This document shows, one piece after another, positions 61,301 through 64,000 of a stretch of DNA of 64,000 bases. The stretch comes from Chrysophaeum taylorii. Lineage: Eukaryota; Sar; Pelagophyceae; Pelagomonadales; Pelagomonadaceae. Below the pieces are notes generated by a model. That model was given only the letters and a program-made list of their open reading frames with translations, did not search any database and was not told the origin of the DNA. Each line of letters opens with the position of its first letter. Within the stretch, counting starts at the first letter, position 1. Location: the NCBI GenBank assembly GCA_029834535.1, contig JAQMWT010000005.1:186001-250000 (forward strand), written 5' to 3'. The translations under genes and the position numbers were made by a program.

Positions 61301-64000
61301 TTCTGTATGCAGTCACTGTGGCCCCGCCGTCCTTGTGCGGCGGTCGCCACTGCAGATTCAGAGTCTCGGCCGTGTAATATGTGCCGAGAACCACTGCAGT
61401 TGGCGCGCCAGGCGTGACGAGCGCCGGGGTCGCCTTTGCCAGCGTCGACGTTGGGCCCCAGCCAAGCGCGTTGTGCGCCGAGAGACGGAAGACGTATTCC
61501 GTGCCGTCTGCAAATGCGATGTACCGAGAAGGGAGCCGACCAGGCGCGACACCGTCGCGAACCGTGTCGACGTAGACCGAGGTCAAGTTGGCAAGCTCAG
61601 ACGAGAGGTCCAAGCTTGCCTTGATTTCGGGGATCCCAACTGTCGCGTACCGTGCCCCCCAGAACGTGACAGTGTAGGCGTAGCCATACCACGGACCACC
61701 AATGCGTGAGACTTCGACGTGGTCAACGTTGGGTAAGGCTTCAAGTGCGTCTTCCATCTGGCTTGATGTTGCCCCCCATGACAACGGCTCAGCGACAAGG
61801 CCATCGAGTTCAAGCGTGAGGTTGACACGCTCGGCTAGCGCCGCCGTGGCTATTCGTTCGTTGAGCGCTCGCACCGCGATCGTCTGAACCTCAGCCGGGC
61901 CGCCAATTACGTCTCCATGTGGCGCGACGCCGAAAGGGAGCGAGTATCGGATTGCGGCACCCGTGCCACGCCATGACATCCGCGGCCGCGCGCGGAACGA
62001 CCGTAACGCGTCGAGCTGCCGCGCCTTACCCGGGTCCGCCTCAAGCGGGCTCGCAAAGTCCTTGAAGACCAATGCCCATTCGTAGCCGTGAGCCCAGCCG
62101 AAGGCCGTGGCGCCCTCGACCTCAACGGAGAATTTACCGGAAATCTTCACCGTCGCCAACGCAACCGAGACAACAGTATATTCAATGCCACCCACCCAGA
62201 ATGGTGCTTCTGGGGTCAAACTGGCCCGAAGGTCGGCGGTGGTCACGGCAGTGACCGTCGCTAAAAACACCGGTGTGTCGGGGATACCACCGTCAACATC
62301 CACGTGGAGCTGCTTGTTTAGTAGGAGGCAATCAGCGCCACAGTCGAGTGGGCCGATGTCCTCGATCATGTATTCGTAACCGCCAACAAATATGACAGAG
62401 CCATTAACGACAGTGGTTGCGTTGAGCAACTCTACCTCGCCCTCGCGCAGGTACACGATGCGCGAGTAGTCGAGCCCGTTGTTAGCAGCGGCACCCGGGG
62501 TTGCAGTCTCGATGCGTGCTGCCGCAGTCCACGAAACGCGTCCGGGGAGTGCGGCAGTCGAACGCGTTGTCTCGCCGACATGCGCTACGAACTTGCCAAA
62601 CGGCGAAGCCACCGCAGCAAGGTCCCCACTGCGGAAGGGTGATGAAAGACGAAGGACAGTGACACCACTTGATGTGTCAGCTCCTTGAAGAGTATATTCC
62701 AATTCATCGTAAAGCGTCTGGTTCATCTCGGATACTCGCCCAAAGTACTCGACGTGCGTGAGACGGCGCGTTGGCCGTGAAGTGGATTTAGTAGTGTTGC
62801 CAAGGCGTAGCAGGTCGCCCGTCGCGACGGCCGTGCTGAGATCGCCCAGTGCTACCACAGCATATGCTGTGCCGTTTGGCACGTAAACGCGTTCCGTGAG
62901 CATATCGTCGGGAGCGCCAAGAAGCGAGACGCGGCCGATTGCGTTCAGCTTATGAAGAGCCTCGAGAACCTTGCCATGAGTTGCGCGCCACGAGAGTGGT
63001 GTTGTGACCTCGTCGCCAATGTGAAGCTCAAAGTCGCCGCGGAGGTCGTCCAGGAGAGCTGAACTGCTGACATTGACCAGAGAATAAACACTAGCGGTCG
63101 CGTCGCCACCGGTAAGGTGGCGAAACGAGACTCCGAGAAGGTCATGCTGGCCAAGGTGTCCGTCGAACGTCACTGCCCAAGCCGTTCCATGAGATTGGTC
63201 CTGGTGGTCATACTTGGTCACGCTCACAGTCTCTACACCCTCAACCGCCTTAAGCAGGGACTCGAGCTCCTCGGCACTCACGTTTACACTGACCCCACTC
63301 ACCGTTTGGCCATACAAATGGAGATCGAAGGTGCCACCCACCTCAGACGTGCCCTCGATAACGACGACTTGCACCTCAGGATAACCGCCATCGCACGGCT
63401 GGTGCTCAGCCACCAGGAGGACGGTTGCGGTCACGTTGTCAGGATTGCGAGTGGAGCCCGTCGTGGCGAGGTCCCAGTCATCGCAGCCTGTCCACGACTT
63501 TCCAAAGCTCGCGGGATCGACACGCAGTTGCGGCCACCGACCCTCGAGGTATCCCCCACGGAATACGATTCGGTATTCATAAGGGAAGCCCGTGCGATTA
63601 AGCGCCTCATAGGTTGCGACCTCAACTGAGTTGACGTATGGTAGCGACTCGAGAGCAGCCTTGAGCGAAGTCGCATTCGCGTCGTATGCGACACATGGCG
63701 TGAGGTGACCATCTAATTCCAGTCGGAACGAGCCGCCCACCGCAAAAGAACGAGCGGCGCCCGTCCCGGCCGCTGTGTCGAGCGTCAGATACTGGATCGA
63801 GTTGATGCGGTCGAGGATGCCGACATAAATGGCGCCGCAGCGGCTACGCGGCGCATCGACGCCAGCGTCTGCACGCCACGTCGCGTCGGCCGCCTCGAGT
63901 GCATCTTGTTTTGCGTAAAAGACGATGCTGCCGTAATCGCTGGGTTCGACGCCATCGCTTTCGTTTGCCGTGCTAGTCGAGATCGTTCCGTTGAGACTAA
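43311..64000 (-). CDS. giant fibronectin type III repeat protein, C-terminal part (at least 6,895 codons)
   Basis: A single minus-strand frame runs from the right edge of the window to TAA at 43313-43311 without a stop. The true start lies beyond 64000. At least twelve FN3 domains with the usual W/PP/GG...YxVEWD pattern fall in two blocks, about 61.5-58.3 kb and 47.4-43.3 kb. The stretch between them (about 47.5-58.3 kb) has almost none. It is built of a second module with core G(S/T)FxLxxxG, LxYDASAxxVxxALexL, xVxVxR and GYxWxVTFxxxxGdvPxL; I count about 30 recognisable copies overall. Cys-rich spots lie at about 57.4-58.0 kb. NxS/T sites are frequent, and no membrane segment is seen, including at the C-terminus. 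Inference: an extracellular or surface adhesion-type protein. Confidence 0.9.
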   Translation of the reverse strand, partial: SLNGTISTSTANESDGVEPSDYGSIVFYAKQDALEAADATWRADAGVDAPRSRCGAIYVGILDRINSIQYLTLDTAAGTGAARSFAVGGSFRLELDGHLTPCVAYDANATSLKAALESLPYVNSVEVATYEALNRTGFPYEYRIVFRGGYLEGRWPQLRVDPASFGKSWTGCDDWDLATTGSTRNPDNVTATVLLVAEHQPCDGGYPEVQVVVIEGTSEVGGTFDLHLYGQTVSGVSVNVSAEELESLLKAVEGVETVSVTKYDHQDQSHGTAWAVTFDGHLGQHDLLGVSFRHLTGGDATASVYSLVNVSSSALLDDLRGDFELHIGDEVTTPLSWRATHGKVLEALHKLNAIGRVSLLGAPDDMLTERVYVPNGTAYAVVALGDLSTAVATGDLLRLGNTTKSTSRPTRRLTHVEYFGRVSEMNQTLYDELEYTLQGADTSSGVTVLRLSSPFRSGDLAAVASPFGKFVAHVGETTRSTAALPGRVSWTAAARIETATPGAAANNGLDYSRIVYLREGEVELLNATTVVNGSVIFVGGYEYMIEDIGPLDCGADCLLLNKQLHVDVDGGIPDTPVFLATVTAVTTADLRASLTPEAPFWVGGIEYTVVSVALATVKISGKFSVEVEGATAFGWAHGYEWALVFKDFASPLEADPGKARQLDALRSFRARPRMSWRGTGAAIRYSLPFGVAPHGDVIGGPAEVQTIAVRALNERIATAALAERVNLTLELDGLVAEPLSWGATSSQMEDALEALPNVDHVEVSRIGGPWYGYAYTVTFWGARYATVGIPEIKASLDLSSELANLTSVYVDTVRDGVAPGRLPSRYIAFADGTEYVFRLSAHNALGWGPTSTLAKATPALVTPGAPTAVVLGTYYTAETLNLQWRPPHKDGGATVTAYRIELDSTTAFATTSADYQVTEVAFVAEVQTITTHFRSGEDNRGGTFILRWGGIESTALAYDASAEDVARAIALLTGTWDVDVPPVKVTRSRAPRGYTWRVRFLGVYGNVGLIEADGTMLKGDDARIEVEEVLPGSCDVVPGGFTYEIQTIYIDALSPVSGKFTLAFEGAQTAPIMFDATAEEMKRSLEAIGTLFTVNVKRHQRLPAGHGMFAWTVTFTHQVHTLTQGAQDATLIVADATGLEPSSTVEVHVAERIRGTDTFAFAFAELTPGITYFARVGAYTRAGYGPVSSVSSATPKGQPGKPQQVAVSVLSGTSLRVNWATPADDAGAPVLGYEVEWYETSGKNEVQVITTSAGDGLAEIQKVTTSADSDGLTGFFTLSFKGETTELIAVDAPAEGESSVREKIERISTSGEVDVTRDYSMILVRGVLVSIGTGDVVAVASLGSFFATDLSKNDVVRIAGETFRVREVGSSGRLALGSLDDYLTSEAFVGANMTDIHMYRWAYGYEWTVTFSSLVGPQPLLVAREADFWAGTSPVLKVTRERDGLAPLKGTFRLGFEGDSTAPLAHDASAADVAMALEALTTIADVSVERTVNNNGFNYIVSFVSPRGDVDDIYAYDDMLSGPSAAVRVSTFVEGSLPAAYGSEIVSSGSTFDITGLMAGTAYEIRVAAYNSEGLGAFAGPDTGDDGSDGGIVVTPIDAPDAPTDVELYALSPTLLRVEWTPPEYTGGRALVRYLVEWDTDLKFANIGTSGYWATPRATPGATRECFDISITMASSTVPRYVRVAAYNGFAYSFKVPSVPESAIGALRPPGPPIAVTLQVTSGVGLFVDWEPPSADTGDCGYGGDGGSEISEFVVEWDVNAYFDSPAERISVPAAETSFLIGGRDPMTGVESTILERGARYWVRVTAFNSEGPSEPESSVPASLVTIDSAPQAPEIRGSAAAVDATSIFVEWVIPSRDGGATIEDYVIEYDNDPNFGTPDVLTSPVISEYQAVLLNADVYSEAQSIRATTRVTNEIQTVRTNIEEVDEIMTITTSADEVLAEVQTVTTSAVDFDEVQTLELSATVSDEVQIVRTTAASVAETQRVTVAVAARPEVQTLGFWLVDCDTTSGMNVLDASLASVFSSTFNIYFDADLCGSSEGINFCQLGVDEDMASIGTIDCDASSADCVAASIDLYSASNQLMSAEEFQTELNSMTYDGNAFMLDSDGVGVNVTRSREIYTVSSTAGVYHVEYSITFAGRHLRGNVPKLQVSTDDSIDPDSLGFTGTLSECCDDGCTSCSQSLGALFEDSDAYVVSEGNQPDGNFELSYECEARTVDVIAHVTSSSTVVMVTFAIDALTVYAGDYLRVGSGSIDSYYEIDAVDAQDRNSANITLASSYSGSTEKITDAEVGQFYSDPTATTGVSDTCASKRTRETASIPVDASAATISSSIRALPNVESSSSLLTVTSRDALPANLSWVGYYFDVTFSGQPGDLKPMTCDETLLTSSRENSADDDGFVDLTKSCNVTTVQDGSLIDGDFQLQTFWPHEYVDAPATYNASGLRWSISASRLEDTLESITTADGNSPWGLLDVSRSSYTPSGDDRWSGGFSWTVTFLSAIGNVPRMRTADNLTVMYDVAEDSSLLNSRNGYGAATVEVEDEGSGAYDTFQGASDSYTFADDSTGAASDGGQVSGYYGLEFDGTTSTSNAIPVANSTSLKALSAKEFKTAFESALFGGADTVDIARSSSPNRAAGYTYTITYRSGQVGGDVPLLGTISSTLGGTGAAVTPAVESEGGQIQGSFQLRFNGFTTGVLAYDASAADVEYQLNALQSISPSVVTVTRDGPLETGPAERGGNQVGGYAWSITFASNVWHDPTVAHISVNDYLPGNWIGDDASWTDKWSTGHSLEWGKNVGDMPSVSCIDDGLYSTNGALPSDACAVDELVKGTAPVGGYFRVSLDTRGHPIINRRDVYTSGYIRHNAVAGVVESAGDGTSMEEILEAMPNVGDVQVERSEVNMGGNNGGYTWTITFIRDAGTSGLGQWGDCEQRDTIENLCNSPGNVPKFSGFDDSLLLGGCNSADGYSCSRISFLDATDGKAVSPPGTSEVQQFYIRDPYYLGFGNNESARLNDGASAKKSYLIGFNGEYYDNCLPYDAEANEVRSALRAIGRASSKPSTAAALANVTVSRHVSITHAPNAFFYRVSFLGAGDIADPFNKGLIFNTTASHRRGADGIMKAGCNPFEEHQNITARTWIQGLTNPNNCSAAGCADGVVQRGNFTTFEVLSDPLGKASLPWNAEPEGSWQSVKSWLESSTVARRVVNVSREVYGRHGVVEWKVTFVYNEYEVPPGAGDIDLLNVTQLAATDGVVYPPIVVETRKGSEGLSGYFQINFESPSGARRVGHNETADRFERKLEEMLTIGDVHVERHRYPSSSSGGWGDVATATTFGGLEWRVFFLKNPGAYNGFTFPPGAGNVDSITFDASGLIGDDVKIENAVLREGSTPFSGSFALTYDGATTPAMEWQEAPDEVEYALEQLPTIGMLRVLRDDLAVTRVPGVTAYVSRDASIASLTYDDGEFGSGGTLESNLEDYLAPGELFRLGGTNPVDSNPSSLDGATGLSSLLGYANGAPVVTTGTSKLTALLAPGERVRLGGETYAVSRTGGEIQRLYVAADYASKNATKTYRLSATQSGSTQATRCLDFHASAAEVQAAIGDLDSFYDGVVVTRTGSGVHGNAYLYSIYFAAGENTAAGDGDVRQLEVDSRECKDNYRIDNGTIAVDPTANITGLDIGVSTVVQGGATEIQSISLALDAGWLQGDYFRLRFGGETTDCIEWGTDPSIIERALNGLRSLTDRAVDVTVDLRARVVSGRTIRVSNSTAAWRRDLMDGRDRRPHFDGKVFAGDKIRVNGSDTVFTVASVAPDGASLELAQSLQLGKAFAVDGAPLYIVSPMAVVVSRTGLGNGTSTVRIVQVVADAILANSDDQTSGLFKLQLTHNGDVRQTTCIPFAASSEEVSKAIDKLQFDFNDDGLRNDEGHIAVTRIGDGTAASGHGYKYRFEFKGPDNNRARNGFGGSESTILGSNAPTIEVVSVGSAEGCQDAHGPEKIIDVTATTRHNKTAIELSADTSQVLAPGDRVRIEGSEDKYQIYTVAATASYRGAHWLELTLPFTCETSTVGCGSGRIVRKSIAGMPSFAVRTEVAGHDVWKYAVHFVAPHLSNVDKLEVVNEASGKCAATWAHYRGRARDVHVNTTVEGGSVEKQKIKLSALSSAPSSGNYFVLFVNHFIRVDAGFSGRCFRWDHTAEFVQKRISAAFETTYNLTMVTGNTTYNASSTQIEVTRLGFGDASSDYGYEYQLDFVGDLVFGDYPAVFVLTNNADLDESTVYFNRFHFEDGQDDCEFSGEFVHTPMSATYTIEITGVGEVDSNGTVLSNDTYTLTRVVGGSVSTYFKRECRTFYTMINLDAGGYDGLEFRFGKAHGHALGDTWVLQLYTCDDRVPDDASIVATTLSEGGVDPHALTLDRGVLLEGDGHAEANLVPQMFTVREPETAVQTITIADTQGGGWENSHPAYQLSLDASWTNFSGCVPWNAEDFEVEAELNDLMAQSYGVHDGVTVTRREDAVAAPNGYVYSVYFDGLVGVATAPVIRANASNCSGASFVENQGETVTVAVSAAGAGAGTSPFKSLSLPLGDAHDATIEGRYLGPGGAMLPIFKLSGAYMTVAFDEALGNLAPIQVDDKDLANGVSATVHDDVVKGNAATNLVIEKLHTGVPYFVRVAARNNYGYSAWSDPVASGKPAAVPPQVNDVTIDTALHVNEVQLVQLGALHRDEVQVVRTTADTIYEVQEVTVSAPFGGGIDGHFAVFFPDGNVVSFSAESTVLSGGFRLNLTLPVADPASGAINSTVYTTSCISYDASANDVAAALEELLPGEDVSVSRSGTGGASSGYGYSWAVEFVGIVGVLPRLEAALCGSAPVVLGGGKANVTVAELPDRYGLRGLSTSTQIVVVAVWANVRVVQGQFRMTISRGNATEVYNTTCLNWDDDASVVEAALEALPNVDSVRVVRHGKGDVASNYGYAYEIFFDGYAVQSIDRMAAPVTVNVTQEMCGVVFATEIFGVLEPFVQDASLDYGITTNVTALGGADLDANDDSVENIMLFKRGLERMPDISDVFIQVETLDLEQGLTWTLTVRDPAGDVPSLACVGDATFDESDASCSVDTVIDGNVLDGTFVIAGSDALPFDVTPTHLVSALMETSAGEVEVVRTGPDAQRGYAWTITFVDVEGDVGPLNVVSSLVGSGATVSIATVVDGNALGGTFGLRTVNGFATTQLPFDASAQELEAALNEVAANDMSIGEIVVTKNDDVTTEGGSSYLVTFATGDGDIPMLVAESFNLTGEGAAVRVHEFIKGSETRGDKLAIGFATPRECSESQVTTGSCGEEVQFYEIQTSITVNFVGTSLTTQIVDVDRTVQIVRTGSAAFAGEDYESPEVSGQFQLAYGGHETTALSAGVSAVTMRHALEALPDIGAVNVSREYAQRLTSMASCTVTSGFPTIQCNGLDADLSPQRSDLISIGGTWYRVGDTYDPDSSNAAEIPLALSSDSRIETSYQGETDTGVKIFGWSGGYEWTVVFVGNPEPAMMTSPKHALVPVDASVSVRPRDCKQCVYADGLDAFQLRYVRVRAVSALGPGQWSDVQGAMPARVPDPPSQFSVEVTSGSSVRLYWYPPATISGAILGYSIQWDYFSTFENAKTDGATCVSIGFGDCFMEGAAIQGTPPYEFTVNDLTSNVTYYFRIAARNELFDSLDDSNGAKWTEVLSAIPLNRPPLLPRDGVLYLAGRHKLQLRFEPPISDGGANISTYLVEHDTSATFSTASKGSFNISSEEAERSRLYENGPIVVVLDGLEPGVLRYARVAATNGVGLSSWAVAHQPLAPESAPDAPATVTVTSLAAQTGSPITSLEVNWEPPANATGDGGSDITGYLVEWYTAEAVCEQQLIRETWDQGSSPGSNAGFVLQFSGGRQTSSNGVTTSRLPHDATASRVRDALMNLGFSGSPPYKSQYTAGTLDVKRSSTQNFHGFSWTITFVDCEPGGKNEGDQVPVNAPEDSTSDMLDLDIIELEPGSRSLGRAEEQIVRIYGTTSSSGRNETEMPVLGYWRLGFDGSEFSAYMPSDATATEMEEALELLETVNQVKVSASAYEPSSSSSDDARGLEWRVTFLTNVGDQPTLYYDSAYLYTSVSGGSIAIEILGAENAVDEITGLKTDSTVVGETPARYQSTIVDADLRDYTIPNLESGISYVVRVSALNNHGAGPPRETASAYVVPQQIPDPPTNVSLDVNYGDDDSLRISFDAPISDGGSTITHYRVELDPTDAFDNPIRQDISCPFANKHSVWRIAIKGDDGSINPLVGGSFALRLAVEGNSYTTDPIPFDAVGSASEEVGLWEEIPTAGTGGRTFSVANNSALVTASSSLEGILFDNDVVVVDGQHYDGIRYRVSMASPDATAFNLTDPVSGDILPYIGTTSSSTGLTRVYAGRGSASTSYVFCETAGSYCNAIAGRLSSSGSVESKLEALTDAISAGVNVSRFGPDESNGFAWYVTFLDDSPDSDALDFSLGVASNDLEVSNGTTSGAASISLTEWQDGETYDPCTQTSRVVPAYGGLQTGVLYYARVTAINSLGYSLPQAASSPEKPQTVPGRPTSVVLSTISASQLRVQFSSPIDDGGDAVSSYLVEYSTSSDFAQHYGTATVTYLDGGSPFYKTLNGLEKGLAYYVRVRAGNSQGYGEPQMASAAAAPYEESSAPSDPSLGVTSDSMLTVGYGRPQDDGGDPVTHYRVEWDTMPNFNSLSASPHKGAVNVESAASMSYTIDELSVSTLYYVRVFPINLAGYGAATSTMSARPSLQVPGVPRAVSVAQSSAGAIDVAWSYPRIPAHGIPCSGFDANPAECPVPLGGSLPESTGGSAIIEYEIEWNERNAFDGTDGGSITTTSTSLTIAGLTQGRGYYVRVLARNSVGSGRFCEFSGTVCTGSALYAVATVET
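49855..49980 (-). repeat. short EVQ-type repeat cluster in the giant protein
   Basis: Three successive units in the protein: VNEVQLVQLGALH, RDEVQVVRTTADT and IYEVQEVTVSAPF. They are the same type as the larger cluster at about 58005-58305 and also follow an FN3-like end. Confidence 0.75.
58005..58305 (-). repeat. EVQ-type tandem repeat block in the giant protein
   Basis: Seven consecutive units of 13-16 residues with core (D/E)EVQTVxTxA, for example NEIQTVRTNIE, AEVQTVTTSAV, DEVQTLELSAT, DEVQIVRTTAA and AETQRVTVAVA. They link the last FN3 domain of the N-proximal block to the first non-FN3 modules. Alternating hydrophobic residues predict beta strands. Confidence 0.85.

Overview
This is nuclear DNA from a GC-rich microbial eukaryote, most likely a stramenopile (ochrophyte) alga. 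The evidence is the gene content: a two-pore K+ channel with EF hands, THOC6, EXO1, a farnesyltransferase beta subunit, PWP1, an N-myristoylated PP2C and a giant FN3 protein. Other signs are very short GT-AG introns (42-108 nt), long intronless ORFs, and Ty3/gypsy, LINE and PIF1-helicase (Helitron-like) debris. The lineage is inferred from gene families and composition and was not tested. No rRNA, tRNA or CRISPR array was recognised.

Layout. 1-5705 (-): most of an intronless RCC1-repeat (HERC-like) protein running off the left edge. 5786-6546: two weak small-gene candidates on opposite strands. 7102-8058 (+): SpoU/TrmH RNA methyltransferase with a hydrophobic tail. 8071-10083: two tandem copies of a PIF1-bearing element. 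10171-11370 (+): PWP1 WD40 protein. 11718-12623 (-): membrane-anchored glycosyltransferase-like protein. 13865-15176 (-): two-exon PP2C. 15177-18214: about 3 kb without a confident gene, containing a perfect 16-bp hairpin. 18215-19822 (+): two-exon TPK-type K+ channel. 20072-21349 (-): GT4 glycosyltransferase. 21420-23323: third PIF1 element copy with nested LINE, MITE and minisatellite. 23402-24868 (-): U-box protein with AGFSA-type repeats. 25109-25509: LINE 3' end with a 13-bp target duplication. 25822-31672 (-): decayed Ty3/gypsy element whose interior carries a cytosine-5 DNA methyltransferase.

31891-32265 (+): TMEM14-like membrane protein. 32765-33563 (-): secreted Cys-rich protein broken by one frameshift. 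33749-35127 (+): THOC6. 35516-36994 (+): PARP-type zinc-finger protein without a catalytic domain. 37678-39578 (-): five-exon EXO1 nuclease. 39702-40754 (-): HAD-IIA hydrolase, divergent from 40891-42353 (+), a four-exon protein farnesyltransferase beta subunit. 43311-64000 (-): one uninterrupted reading frame of at least 6,895 codons, running off the right edge. It encodes FN3 domains and about thirty copies of a second repeated module.

Functional themes are RNA and ribosome biology (TrmH, PWP1, THOC6), DNA repair (EXO1, the zf-PARP protein), ubiquitin signalling (U-box, possibly the RCC1 protein), lipid modification (FNTB, the myristoylated PP2C) and surface or secreted proteins. Several genes are only recovered after splicing by eye (PP2C, K+ channel, THOC6, zf-PARP, EXO1, FNTB). 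Their open frames otherwise read into introns or look truncated.
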